A DNA stretch of 64,000 nucleotides from Streptomyces misionensis (GTDB taxonomy: Bacteria; Actinomycetota; Actinomycetes; Streptomycetales; Streptomycetaceae): NCBI RefSeq assembly GCF_900104815.1, contig NZ_FNTD01000004.1, positions 5,410,501 through 5,474,500 on the forward strand, given 5' to 3'. A program made the translations under genes and the position numbers. Below are positions 44,830 through 54,296 of the stretch, piece after piece. Under the pieces are notes generated by a model. That model worked only from the letters and a program-made list of their open reading frames with translations, made no database searches and was not told where the DNA came from. The first letter of the stretch is position 1, and the number at the start of each line of letters is the position of its first letter.

Positions 44830-46485
44830 TCAGCTGACGTTGACCGCCGACCAGGCCGCCGCCACCGCGTTGTACTCGGTGCTGCCGGAGCCGTACAGGG
44901 CGGCCGCCGCGGACAGCGTGCCCGTGCGGGCCGACTTGTAGTTGGTGGTCGACGTGAAGTACGTCGTCAGCGCCTTGTACCAGATCTGGAGCGCCTTGTC
45001 CCGGCCGATGCCGGTGACCGTGGAGCCGTTGTAGGTCGGGGAGTTGTACGACACCCCGTTGACCGTCTTCGCGCCGCTGCCCTCGGACAGCAGGTAGAAG
45101 AAGTGGTTGGCGACGCCGGACGAGTAGTGGACGTCCAGGTTGCCGACGGAGGAGGACCAGTAGTCCGCCGAGCCGCCGTCCTTGCTGGGCTTGTCCATGT
45201 AGCGCAGCGGGGTGCCGTCGCCGTTGATGTTGATCTTCTCGCCGATGAGGTAGTCGCCCTTGTCGGTCGAGTTGTTGGCGTAGAACTCCACGCCGGTGCC
45301 GAAGATGTCCGAGGTGGCCTCGTTGAGGCCGCCGGACTCGCCGCTGTAGTTGAGGCCCGCGGTGTTGGAGGTGACACCGTGGCTCATCTCGTGGCCGGCC
45401 ACGTCCAGCGCGGTCAGCGGGTGGGTGTTCCCGGAGCCGTCGCCGTACGTCATGCAGAAGCAGCTGTCGTCCCAGAACGCGTTCACGTACGAGTTGCCGT
45501 AGTGGACGCGGGAGTAGGCGCCGACGCCGTTGTTCTTGATGCCGTTGCGGCCGAACGTGTTCTTGTAGAAGTCCCAGGTCTCCTGGGCGCCGTAGGCGGC
45601 GTCCGCGGCGGCCGTCTGGTCCGTCGAGGAGCTGGAGGCGGCGCCGGTGCCCCACACGTTGTCGGCGTCGGTGAACAGCGTGCCGGTGCCGCTCGTCTTG
45701 TGGGCCAGGTTGTAGGTCTTGTGGCCGCCCCGGGTGGCGTCGGTGAGCTGGTACGTCGAGCCCGACAGGGTGGTGTCGAGGCTGACGGTGCCGGAGTACA
45801 GGGTCTTGCCCGTGCCGGTCGCGTTCTCGATGCCCTGGTACTCGAAGAGCTTCTTGCCGGTGGCCGCGTCGGTGATGACGTGCAGCTGGTTCGGGGTGCC
45901 GTCGTCCTGGAGGCCGCCGACGACGGTCTCGTAGGCGAGGACGGGCGTGCCGGAGCCGGCCCAGATCACCTTGCGGGCGCCGTCCGCGGTGGACTGCGCG
46001 GAGCCGAGGGCCTTGGCGGCGGACACGGCCTGCTTCTCGGCCTTGGCCGGGGTGAGCTTGGGCGTGAGCGAGGCCACCTTGATGGTCGCCTTGTTCGCCT
46101 TGGTGACGCCCTCGGTCTTGCCGGCCTTGGACGTGTGGACGACCAGGTCGCCACCGAGGACCGGCAGGCCCGCGTAGGTGCGCTCGTAGCGGGTGTGGAC
46201 CGTGCCGTCGAGGTCCTTGACGACGTCCTTGACGACCAGCTTCTCCTTGGCGCCGAGACCTATCTGCTGCGCGGTCTCGGGGGCGTCGGCCTGCGCCTGC
46301 TTGATCAGCGAGGTGTGGGCCGAGGCGGACAGCATCGCCGGGGCGGCGGCGGGCGTCTTGGCGGCGGCCGGGGCGGGGGTGGCCGAGGCGCTCGTGGCCA
46401 TTCCGGCGGAGATCAGGGCTCCGGCGGCGACGGCGGTGGCGATGGCGAGGGTGGTGCGCTTGTGACGCGCGTAGAGGGGGCTCAC
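44830..46485 (-). CDS. Secreted thermolysin-like (M4) zinc metalloprotease
   Basis: The protein has 551 residues. The signal peptide (basic start, then TLAIATAVAAGALISAGMA) is cut near ASA-TPAP. An FTP/PepSY propeptide (about 50-200) folds and inhibits the enzyme. The mature domain has the zinc motif VAGHEMSHGV, the third ligand Glu in GGLNEATSDIFG, and catalytic His in DVHYSSGVANHFFYLL. It is an extracellular neutral endopeptidase. The GTG at 46485 has GAAGGAG 6 bases upstream. Confidence 0.96.
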   Translation of the reverse strand: MSPLYARHKRTTLAIATAVAAGALISAGMATSASATPAPAAAKTPAAAPAMLSASAHTSLIKQAQADAPETAQQIGLGAKEKLVVKDVVKDLDGTVHTRYERTYAGLPVLGGDLVVHTSKAGKTEGVTKANKATIKVASLTPKLTPAKAEKQAVSAAKALGSAQSTADGARKVIWAGSGTPVLAYETVVGGLQDDGTPNQLHVITDAATGKKLFEYQGIENATGTGKTLYSGTVSLDTTLSGSTYQLTDATRGGHKTYNLAHKTSGTGTLFTDADNVWGTGAASSSSTDQTAAADAAYGAQETWDFYKNTFGRNGIKNNGVGAYSRVHYGNSYVNAFWDDSCFCMTYGDGSGNTHPLTALDVAGHEMSHGVTSNTAGLNYSGESGGLNEATSDIFGTGVEFYANNSTDKGDYLIGEKININGDGTPLRYMDKPSKDGGSADYWSSSVGNLDVHYSSGVANHFFYLLSEGSGAKTVNGVSYNSPTYNGSTVTGIGRDKALQIWYKALTTYFTSTTNYKSARTGTLSAAAALYGSGSTEYNAVAAAWSAVNVS

Positions 46486-46836
46486 GCAAGCTCCTTCTCG
46501 TGGGGGAGACCGGTCAGCGTGGGGTTACTGGCCGGGAAGTATTTCGCTGTGAAGCTGCTGTGCTGCTTGCGGCGTGGAGAGAGAGTGACATCAAGGGCGC
46601 GTACATGTCATGACCCTGAAGTGATGTTGGCTGGAAGTCGACTGTCCGGTGAATGTTGCGGGTGTGTGAACAGGGGTACTACGAGAGGCACGTGTCCCTC
46701 AACGACCTTGAATTACCAGGGCTTTGGGGGGTGATTCACAGGAACGTCAGGTTCCGGTCGCCTCGGGCGCCTACGCCGGGCGTGGCCGAAACGCGTCCCC
46801 GAGAACTTCTCCGTTGTTGGCCGATTCGCCCACCGG
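46486..46836. promoter_or_regulatory. 351-bp upstream region of the M4 protease
   Basis: It is less GC-rich than the flanking genes and probably holds the regulated protease promoter. A small inverted repeat GGAAC-GTCAG-GTTCC lies at 46741-46755, and GTCATGAC occurs near 46606. I could not assign -35/-10 boxes with confidence. Confidence 0.4.
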
Positions 46837-48600
46837 TCATGGCCGGAGGGCGCCCTGGTGCCACGTCCGCCACAGCGCCGCGTAGGCGCCGCCGGCCGCC
46901 ACCAACTCCTCGTGCGTGCCCAGTTCGGTCAGCCGGCCCCCCTCCATCACCGCCACCCGGTCCGCGTCGTGCGCGGTGTGCAGGCGGTGGGCCACGGCGA
47001 TGACGGTACGGCCGCGCAGCACGGCGGCGAGGGCGCGCTCGGTGTGCCGGGCCGTCGCCGGGTCGAGCAGCGCGGTCGCCTCGTCCAGGATCAGGGTGTG
47101 CGGATCGGCCAGCACCACGCGGGCCAGCGCCAGTTGCTGCGCCTGGGAGCCGTCGGTCGGGCGGCCCCCCGCGCCGAGGCGGGTGTCGAGCCCGTCGGGC
47201 AGCTCGCCGACCCAGCCGTCGGCGCCCACGGCCGCCAGCGCCGCCCACAACCGCTCGTCCGTGGCGTCCGGTTCGGCGATGCGCAGGTTGTCCCGGACGG
47301 TGCCCAGGAACACATGGTGCTCCTGGGTGACCAGGACGACCTGGCGGCGCAGCAGTTCCGGGGACAGCCCGGCGACCGGCACCCCGCCCACCGTCACCGT
47401 GCCGCTCCCGGGCCGGTCGACGCCCGCGATCAGCCGGCTCAGCGTCGTCTTCCCGGCGCCCGAGGGGCCCACCACGGCGAGGCGTTCACCGGGGCGCACG
47501 GCCAGGTCCACCCCGCGCAGCACCTCGTCGCCGTGCTCGTAGGCGTAGCGCACGCCGCGCACCTCGATCCGGTCGTCCGCGGGCCTCGCGCCGTCGCCGT
47601 CCGCCGCGCCGCCCGGAGCCGGGGCCAGCCCCTCCACCCGGGCGAACGAGGCCCCGCCGGACTGCATCTGCTCCACCCGCATCAGGATCTGGTCCAACGG
47701 CTCCACCAGCTGGCGCAGATACAGCGCCGCCGCCACCACCGCGCCGACCCCGACCGCGCCCCGCGTGTACAGCCAGCCGCCCAGCAGCAGCACGCCGACC
47801 GTCGGGACGGTGTACGTCGTCTCGACCACCGGGAAGAACACCGTGCGCAGGAACAGCGTGTACAACCGGGCCCGCCGGGACCGGTCGAGGGCGTCCCGGC
47901 TCGCCGCGGTCCGCCGCCCGGCGAGACCGAACGCCTCGACGGTACGGGCGCCCTCGGCCGTCGTCGCGATGATCTCGGCGACCGCGGAACCGGCCGCGCC
48001 CTCGGCGAGATAGCCGTCGCGGGCGCGCCGCAGGTACCAGCGCAGCACCAGCCAGATCGGGGTCAGCCCGAGCACCCCGAACGCGCCGAGCAGCGGATCG
48101 AGCGCGAACACCGCGCCCAGCACGAACAGCCCCTGCACGGTGTTCACCAGCAGCTCGGGGCCCGCGTCCCGCAGGGTGTCGCCGACGGCCGTCACATCCG
48201 CCGTGCCGCGCGCCGTCAGATCGCCGGTGCCGGCCCGCTCCACCACGGCGGAGGGCAGCGCCAGCACCCGCTCGACGTAACTCTCGCGCACCCGCGCGAG
48301 CGTCCGCTCGCCGAACCGGTAGCCCGCCCGGCGCGCCCAGCGGGCCAGCACCAGCTGGGCCAGCGCGCACAGCAGGATCCACAGGGCCAGCCGGTCCACC
48401 GCGCCGACCCCGCGCCCGGCCCGCACCTCGTCGACGATCCGGCCGACCAGCCACGGCCCGGCGAGCCCCGCGGCCGCGGCGAGCACGTTCAGCGACAGCG
48501 TCCCGGCGAACGCCCGCAGATCGGCGCGCACCAACCGCGCCACCGCCCGCCGCACCTGCGCCCGCCCGGCGACCGGCAGCGGCGTCTCGTCCGTGGTCAT
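46837..48600 (-). CDS. ABC exporter half B (canonical Walker motifs, lost signature)
   Basis: The protein has 587 residues: six membrane helices (about 30-310) and an ATPase domain. Walker A GPSGAGKT (378-385), Q-loop Gln426, Walker B LILDE (503-507, with catalytic Glu) and switch His538 are intact, but the signature LSGGQ is replaced by TDGSQAQ (482-488). Its start overlaps the stop of the partner gene by 4 bases. Together they form a heterodimeric exporter with one working ATP site. Substrate unknown. Confidence 0.93.
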   Translation of the reverse strand: MTTDETPLPVAGRAQVRRAVARLVRADLRAFAGTLSLNVLAAAAGLAGPWLVGRIVDEVRAGRGVGAVDRLALWILLCALAQLVLARWARRAGYRFGERTLARVRESYVERVLALPSAVVERAGTGDLTARGTADVTAVGDTLRDAGPELLVNTVQGLFVLGAVFALDPLLGAFGVLGLTPIWLVLRWYLRRARDGYLAEGAAGSAVAEIIATTAEGARTVEAFGLAGRRTAASRDALDRSRRARLYTLFLRTVFFPVVETTYTVPTVGVLLLGGWLYTRGAVGVGAVVAAALYLRQLVEPLDQILMRVEQMQSGGASFARVEGLAPAPGGAADGDGARPADDRIEVRGVRYAYEHGDEVLRGVDLAVRPGERLAVVGPSGAGKTTLSRLIAGVDRPGSGTVTVGGVPVAGLSPELLRRQVVLVTQEHHVFLGTVRDNLRIAEPDATDERLWAALAAVGADGWVGELPDGLDTRLGAGGRPTDGSQAQQLALARVVLADPHTLILDEATALLDPATARHTERALAAVLRGRTVIAVAHRLHTAHDADRVAVMEGGRLTELGTHEELVAAGGAYAALWRTWHQGALRP

Positions 48601-50459
48601 GGGGTGCTCGCCTCCGTGCCGGTGATGCCGGTGATGCCGGTGTCGCGGGCCACCAGGGCGCGGTAGCCCGGTTCCTCCGCCAGCAGCCGCCGGTGCGGGC
48701 CGCTCGCGACGACCTTGCCGTCGGCCAGGAACACCACGGTGTCCGCCCGGTCGAGCACGAGCGGGGAGGTGCTGGTGACCAGGGTGGTGCGGCCGTCCCG
48801 GGCCGCGCGCAGGCGCCCGGCCACCGTCGCCTCCGTGTGCGCGTCCAGCGCGGAGGTCGGCTCGACGGCCAGCAGCACCTCGGGGTCGGCCAGCAGCGCC
48901 CGCACCAGCCGCAACCGCTGGCGCTGCCCGCCGGACAGACTGCGGCCCTGCCCGGAGACCACCGAGTCCAGCCCCTCGGGCAGCCCGCGCACGACGTCCT
49001 CCGCGGCGGCCGTGTAGATCGCCCGGCGCAGGGCGTCCGCACCGCGCGGGCGTTCGGCGCCCGGCGCCCGCGGCGACGCGCCGGCCACCGGACGGCCGGT
49101 GCCGGGGGCGGCCGCCGCCCGGTGCGGGGCGCTCCCACCGGGCAGGCCCGTACCGGTCGCCGCCCCGCCCCCGCCGGACAGCTCCCCCGTGGCCAGCATC
49201 TCGCGCAGCGGGCCGGCGAAGAGGTGGGCCTCGTGGTCCGCGACCAGGACGCGGCGACGCACCTCGGCCAGGGGGATCGCGTCCAGCCGGACCCCGCCCC
49301 AGGTGGCCTCGGTCGGGCCGTAGCGGCCGAGCCGGTCGACGACGGCGGTGGCGTCGGCGGGGCGGGCGGCGGCCAGGGCGGTGAGCCGGCCCGGCGTCAC
49401 CCGCAACCCCGAGGCCGGGTCGTACAGTTCGGCCGGTCCGGCGGGCGCGGGCAGCGTGCCCTCGTCCGGGTCGGGCGCCAGCCGCAGCAGCCCCACGACA
49501 CGGCGCGCGGCGACCACGCCCCGGTTGAGGTCGTAGGCCATCTCCACGAAGAACGTCACCGGCCCCACCAGCACCGCGACATAGCCGTACACCGCGACCA
49601 GCCGGCCCACGCTCAGCTCGCCCTGGGCCGCCATCCGGGCCGCCAGCCAGGCGACGACGGCGAGGAACAGGGTGGGCAGCCCCACGGCGAGCGCCTGCAC
49701 CCAGCTGGCCACCGCGCCCACCCGGTAGCCCTGGTCGAGCAGCCGCCGCGAGTCCGCGCGGAAGGCGTCCGCCACCAGCCCCTTGCCGCCGAGGCCCCCC
49801 AACACCCGCAGCCCGCCCGCGAGATCGGCGATCCGGGCGGTGAGCACGGCCTGCCGCTCCCGGTACTCGCCCTCCACGCCCTGAAGCCTGCGCGTGAGCG
49901 GACCGGTGACCAGCGCGAGCACCGGCAGACCGAGCAGCACCACCAGGGCGAGCAGCGGGGACACCGTCACCAGCAGCCCGGCCACCACCCCGTAGAAGAC
50001 GAGCGAGCCGACGCCCGGCCCGACCATGGTGAGCGCGTCCGAGACGGACTTCACGTCGCCGACGCCGATCGTCACCACCTCGCCGGCCCCGGTCCGGTCG
50101 GACAGCGCGGCGCCCAGCCGCACCACGTGCCCCACGACCACCTTCGCCGTACGGAAAGAGGCGTCCATGCGCAGCCGGGTCATCGTCCGGTGCCGCAGGA
50201 CGCTCAGCCAGGCGGTCACCGCCCCCACCGCGAGCATCACCCCGGCCCACCCGGCCAGCGCCCCCGGCCGCCCGGGCACCAGAGCGTCGTCCACGGCCCG
50301 TTGCATCAGGTACGGCTGCGCGGCCAGCAGCGTCATCCACACGATGCCGAGGCCCGCCCCGGCCGCCGCCCGCCCGGGCTGCCGCGCCACCAGCCACCAC
50401 AGGTACCACCAGCCACCGCGCGTATCGGGCGTCCCCGGATCCTCGTACGCGTCGACCAT
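48597..50459 (-). CDS. ABC exporter half A (intact signature, lost Walker A/B and H-loop)
   Basis: The protein has 620 residues: six membrane helices and an ATPase domain. The Walker A position reads AAARPADATA (about 363-372), without the P-loop Lys; the Walker B Asp is Val532 (VLLAVEP), and the switch His is missing (VTSTSP). The signature SLSGGQRQ (507-514) is perfect. A Gly/Pro/Ala-rich insert (about 426-470) lies in the ATPase domain. It can complete only the ATP site of its partner. The ATG at 50459 has GGGGGTCGG before it. Confidence 0.92.
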   Translation of the reverse strand: MVDAYEDPGTPDTRGGWWYLWWLVARQPGRAAAGAGLGIVWMTLLAAQPYLMQRAVDDALVPGRPGALAGWAGVMLAVGAVTAWLSVLRHRTMTRLRMDASFRTAKVVVGHVVRLGAALSDRTGAGEVVTIGVGDVKSVSDALTMVGPGVGSLVFYGVVAGLLVTVSPLLALVVLLGLPVLALVTGPLTRRLQGVEGEYRERQAVLTARIADLAGGLRVLGGLGGKGLVADAFRADSRRLLDQGYRVGAVASWVQALAVGLPTLFLAVVAWLAARMAAQGELSVGRLVAVYGYVAVLVGPVTFFVEMAYDLNRGVVAARRVVGLLRLAPDPDEGTLPAPAGPAELYDPASGLRVTPGRLTALAAARPADATAVVDRLGRYGPTEATWGGVRLDAIPLAEVRRRVLVADHEAHLFAGPLREMLATGELSGGGGAATGTGLPGGSAPHRAAAAPGTGRPVAGASPRAPGAERPRGADALRRAIYTAAAEDVVRGLPEGLDSVVSGQGRSLSGGQRQRLRLVRALLADPEVLLAVEPTSALDAHTEATVAGRLRAARDGRTTLVTSTSPLVLDRADTVVFLADGKVVASGPHRRLLAEEPGYRALVARDTGITGITGTEASTP

Positions 50460-50554
50460 CCGACCCCCGATCGCCTCGGACCTCCCGGGAAATCCCGACG
50501 GTAGTGGGGGCGACGGCGGCGGCTCCATCGAATAAAGCGCGCCGCGAACGGGCC

Positions 50555-51196
50555 CTAGCCGAGGATGCCCCGGTCGTACGCCACCGCCACCGCCGCCGCG
50601 CGGTCGTTGACGCCCAGCTTGGCGTACAGATGGGTCAGGTGGGTCTTGACCGTGGCCTCGCTGATGAAGAGCTCGCGGGCGATCTCGCGGTTGGCGGTGC
50701 CCCTGGCGACCAGGGCGAGGACCTCGCGCTCGCGGGCGGACAGCGGCTCGTTGCCGGGGACGGGGGCGCGGACCGCCCGCACCAGCCGGGAGGCGATGGC
50801 GGGGGAGAGCACCGTACGGCCCTCGGCGGCGGCGCGCACCGCGGTGAACAGCTCGTCGCGCGGGGCGTCCTTGAGGAGGTAGCCGGTGGCGCCCGCCTCG
50901 ATCGCGGGCAGGGTGTCGGAGTCGGTGTCGTACGTGGTGAGGACCAGCACCTTGGCGCGGGCGCCGCGCCGGGTCAGCTCGCGGATCGCGGCCACGCCGG
51001 AGCCGCCCGGCATGCGCAGGTCCATCAGGACGACGTCGGGGTCCAGTTCCGCCGCCCGGGCCACCCCCTCCGGGCCGCTCGCGGCCTCGCCGAGCACCCG
51101 GAAGCCGGGCGCCGACTCGAACATGCCTCGCAGCCCGTCGCGGACCACCGGGTGGTCGTCGACGATCAGCAGCGTGATGAGGGATTCACTGGTCAT
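50555..51196 (-). CDS. NarL/FixJ-family response regulator
   Basis: The protein has 213 residues. The receiver has IVDDHPVVRDGL, phosphorylated Asp in VVLMDLRMPG and Lys in GYLLKDAP. The LuxR-type helix-turn-helix is LSAREREVLALVARGTANREIA with EATVKTHLTHLYAKL. Its ATG overlaps the end of the kinase gene by 11 bases. The ABC-2 transporter genes lie just upstream on the same strand, so the four genes form one operon. Confidence 0.95.
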   Translation of the reverse strand: MTSESLITLLIVDDHPVVRDGLRGMFESAPGFRVLGEAASGPEGVARAAELDPDVVLMDLRMPGGSGVAAIRELTRRGARAKVLVLTTYDTDSDTLPAIEAGATGYLLKDAPRDELFTAVRAAAEGRTVLSPAIASRLVRAVRAPVPGNEPLSAREREVLALVARGTANREIARELFISEATVKTHLTHLYAKLGVNDRAAAVAVAYDRGILG

Positions 51197-52436
51197 CGCG
51201 GACCAACGGTACGCGAGCCGACACCGCCGTGCCGTGCCCCGGCTCGGACTCCACGGTGAGCGTGCCCGCGATCCGCTCGGCGCGCGCCCGCATGCCGTCC
51301 AGGCCGAAGCCGCCGGCCCGGGTGCGGACAGGGACGGCGGCCGGGTCGAAGCCGGTGCCGTCGTCGCGGATGTCCAGGCTGACCTCGTCGCCCATGAAGG
51401 ACAGGGTGAGGCCGAGACGGCTCGCGCGGGCGTGCCGGGCCGCGTTGGACAGCGCCTCCTGGGCTATCCGCAGCAGCGTCGCCGAGACCTCCTCGTGCAG
51501 CGTCTCGACGGTGCCGGTGACGGTGAACTCGGCCCGCACACCGGTGCGTTCGCCCCACTCGGCGACCGTCTTGCGCAGTGCCTCGGGCAGCCCGGCGGCG
51601 GCCAGCTCGACCGGGGCCAGATTGTGCACCGAGCGCCGGGCCTCGCCCAGGCTGTGCCGGGCGAGCGCGGCGGCGCGCTCCAGATGGGTGCGGGCGGTGG
51701 TCAGGTCGGGAGCGCCGGCGACCACCTGGAGCTGGGCGATGATGCCGGTCAGGCCCTGCGCGATGGTGTCGTGGATCTCGGCGGCGAGCCGCCGCCGCTC
51801 GTCCGCGACGCCCGCCTCCCGGGCCTGCACCAGCAACTGGGCGTGCAGCGCGGCGTTCTCGTCCAGCGCCCGCTGCAACGCCGCGTTGGTACGCTCCAGC
51901 TCGCCGATGGTGTCGGCCTGCACCACGGCGTGCTCCTGCTCCTGCTGGGCGTACCGCGTGAACACGCTGACCATGCCCATGTTGACGGCGAGGACGAGGA
52001 AGAAGCCCAGCCACAGGACCAGGCCGTGCGGCGGCCAGCCGCCGATCTCGCTGCCCGACATGGTGACGGCGGTCAGGAACAGGCCGGGCAGCACCAAGCG
52101 GCGGGGCAGGTCGAGGCCCGCGGTGTAGTAGCCGGTCACCGCGTAGAAGGCGAAGAACGGGTTGGCCCAGGTCAGCACGAAGCCGATGGCCCAGCGCAGG
52201 GCGTAGAGGCACACGCCCGTCCGGCTCGGGCCCGGCTGCCGGCGCCGCACCCACGCCCAGCACCCCTGGAGCACGACGGCCGCGGGCACCAGCACCACCG
52301 ACACGACCGCCCCGGTACGGTCCATGCCGGTCGCCCGGGCGGACATGGCCGCCGCGACGACACTGACGCCCAGCAGCGCCCAGGGCCCCCACCTGTTGAA
52401 GGAGACCCGGGGCTGCTGTCGAGCGGTGTTCGTCAT
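51186..52436 (-). CDS. NarL-type sensor histidine kinase (HisKA_3)
   Basis: The protein has 416 residues. Several membrane helices (about 15-175) form the sensor, and a coiled coil (about 180-215) leads to the HisKA_3 box with ERRRLAAEIHDTIAQGLTGI, where His is phosphorylated. The ATPase domain has EALSNAARHARAS, DDGTGFDP and GGFGLDGMRAR. No extracellular domain is evident, so it probably senses membrane state, as antibiotic-responsive kinases beside ABC-2 transporters often do. The ATG at 52436 is preferred over the longer frame. Confidence 0.93.
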   Translation of the reverse strand: MTNTARQQPRVSFNRWGPWALLGVSVVAAAMSARATGMDRTGAVVSVVLVPAAVVLQGCWAWVRRRQPGPSRTGVCLYALRWAIGFVLTWANPFFAFYAVTGYYTAGLDLPRRLVLPGLFLTAVTMSGSEIGGWPPHGLVLWLGFFLVLAVNMGMVSVFTRYAQQEQEHAVVQADTIGELERTNAALQRALDENAALHAQLLVQAREAGVADERRRLAAEIHDTIAQGLTGIIAQLQVVAGAPDLTTARTHLERAAALARHSLGEARRSVHNLAPVELAAAGLPEALRKTVAEWGERTGVRAEFTVTGTVETLHEEVSATLLRIAQEALSNAARHARASRLGLTLSFMGDEVSLDIRDDGTGFDPAAVPVRTRAGGFGLDGMRARAERIAGTLTVESEPGHGTAVSARVPLVRDDQ

Positions 52437-52461
52437 GTCCACAGTGTCGGCCACCCCACGC

Positions 52462-53196
52462 TCACTCCCAGCGGAACCAGCGGGCCGCGGCCGCCGTGAG
52501 CAGCACCGTCCAGGCCGCGAGCACACCGAGGTGCCCCCAGCCGGGCCAGTCCCCGGCCGCCGCCTCGCCCAGCGCGCGGGCCGCCGCCCCGAACGGGGTC
52601 AGCTCCACCACGCGCGCCATCGCGTGCGGCATCTCCTGCACCGGCAGCCACACACCCGCGCAGAACATCATCGGGAAGAACACCGCCGTGCCGATCGCGC
52701 TCGCCATCTTCGTGGTCCGGGACAGCGCCGAGACGACGGAGCCGAGGGCGAGCGCCGACGCGGCGGCCAGGAGCAGGGCCAGCAGATACCCGGCCGGCTG
52801 GGCGGGCAGCCGTACACCGAAGGCGAGCCGGCCGACGACCAGCGCGAGCAGCGCCGAGGCCAGTGCCACCGTGCCCGTCATGACCATCTGCGCGGACAAC
52901 AGCACGACGGGCCGCACCGGGGTGAGCCGCATCCGGCGCAGGATCCCGCGCTCCCGGTGCCCGGTCAGGACCTGGGGCAGCGACTGCACCCCGGACATGA
53001 TCAGGGCGATCAGCACCGCGATGGGCACGTAGGCGTCGACCGGCCGCAGCCCGCCCAGGGCCTCGTCCGCATCCCGGAAGGAGGGGATCGAGCCGAGGAT
53101 CACCAGCAGCAGCGTCGGGAACAGGAAGATCCAGAACACGGCGCCGGGCTCCCGGCGGAACAGCCGGAACTCCGTGCGCAGGACGGCGGTGTTCAT
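52462..53196 (-). CDS. ABC-2 type transporter permease
   Basis: The protein has 244 residues with six predicted helices. The start FRLFRREPGAVFWIFLFP and the late FFPMMFCAGVWLPVQEMP are typical of ABC-2 permeases used for drug or lipid export. Its start overlaps the stop of the ATPase gene by 4 bases. It lies 25 bp upstream of the kinase gene. Confidence 0.93.
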   Translation of the reverse strand: MNTAVLRTEFRLFRREPGAVFWIFLFPTLLLVILGSIPSFRDADEALGGLRPVDAYVPIAVLIALIMSGVQSLPQVLTGHRERGILRRMRLTPVRPVVLLSAQMVMTGTVALASALLALVVGRLAFGVRLPAQPAGYLLALLLAAASALALGSVVSALSRTTKMASAIGTAVFFPMMFCAGVWLPVQEMPHAMARVVELTPFGAAARALGEAAAGDWPGWGHLGVLAAWTVLLTAAAARWFRWE

Positions 53197-54101
53197 GCCG
53201 TGGCCTCCTTGGTCAGGTCGAGGAACGCGTCGTCGAGCGTGGCGTCGGTGACGCGCAGCTCATGGGCGGTGACACGGTGGCGGACGAGCAGGGTGACGAC
53301 CGCGTTCACGGTCTCGTCCGTGCCCGAGAGGGTGATCCGGCCGTCCTTGCGGGCGATCGAGGCGACGGCCGGCAGGGCGGCGAGGTCGTGGTCGTCCAGC
53401 GGGGCCGACGGGGTGAAGCTGATGACGGTGGCGCCCGCCGAGCGGCGGATGAGCCCGGCCGGGGTGTCAAGGGCGGCGACCCGCCCCTTGTCGAGCACCG
53501 CGATCCGGTCGCACAGCCGCTGCGCCTCCTCCATGAAATGGGTGACGAGCAGCACGGTGACCCCGCCCCCGCGGACGTCCTCGATCAGCTGCCAGGTGTC
53601 CCGGCGGGCGCGCGGGTCGAGGCCGGTGGTCAGCTCGTCCAGCACGACGACCCGCGGGTTCCCGATGAGCGCCAGCGCGATGAACAGACGCTGGCGCTGA
53701 CCGCCGGACAGCTTGGCGAACCGGGTGCCGAGCCTGGCGGTGAGCCCGAGGCGTTCGGCGAGCGGCCGCCAGTCGGCCGGGTCCGGGTAGAACGACGCGT
53801 ACAGCTCCAGCGCCTCGCGCACGGTCAGCTTCGGTTGCAGCTCGCTCTGCTGGAGCTGGGCGCCGAGCACGCGGGCGACCCGCTCGTGGTCCGCCACGGG
53901 ATCGAACCCGGCGACCCGGACCCGGCCGGCGTCGGGCTCCCGCAGCCCCTCCACGCACTCGACGGTGGTGGTCTTGCCCGCCCCGTTCGGGCCGAGGATC
54001 CCGAAGATCTCGCCCTCCTCGACGGCGAACGAGACCCCGTCGACCACGGCGCGGCCCGCGTACGACTTGCGCAGATCGGTGACTTCGATGACGGATGGCA
54101 T
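53193..54101 (-). CDS. ABC transporter ATPase (DrrA-like)
   Basis: The protein has 302 residues. Walker A GILGPNGAGKTTTVE, signature KLSGGQRQRL, Walker B VVVLDELTTGLDP and switch His in LLVTHFMEEAQ are all present; the C-terminal domain matches drug-export ATPases. It energises the following permease. The ATG at 54101 has GGGAG 9 bases upstream; an in-frame start at 54161 is less likely. First gene of the operon with the permease and the two-component system. Confidence 0.95.
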   Translation of the reverse strand: MPSVIEVTDLRKSYAGRAVVDGVSFAVEEGEIFGILGPNGAGKTTTVECVEGLREPDAGRVRVAGFDPVADHERVARVLGAQLQQSELQPKLTVREALELYASFYPDPADWRPLAERLGLTARLGTRFAKLSGGQRQRLFIALALIGNPRVVVLDELTTGLDPRARRDTWQLIEDVRGGGVTVLLVTHFMEEAQRLCDRIAVLDKGRVAALDTPAGLIRRSAGATVISFTPSAPLDDHDLAALPAVASIARKDGRITLSGTDETVNAVVTLLVRHRVTAHELRVTDATLDDAFLDLTKEATA

Positions 54102-54282
54102 GCTCCGAGGCTCCCGCGCGGGCCGGGCGCGCGGCATCGGCCGGCCCGCTCGAACCGGCATCGGCCGATCGGATGATGCGCCCTACGACCCCTCGGACGG
54201 GGCCGGGACCCGGCACGGTCGTAGGACCAGCGGCCGATCCGGGTCCGGCCAAAACTCGGTGGGCGAGGCCGGGGCCGGTCCG

Positions 54283-54288
54283 TACGCT
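54283..54288 (+). promoter_or_regulatory. -10 box of the ABC exporter pair, leaderless position
   Basis: TACGCT lies 8 bases before the ATG at 54297 (or 5 before GTG 54294). No ribosome binding site is visible, so the mRNA probably starts at the start codon. Confidence 0.5.
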
Positions 54289-54296
54289 CGCCTGTG

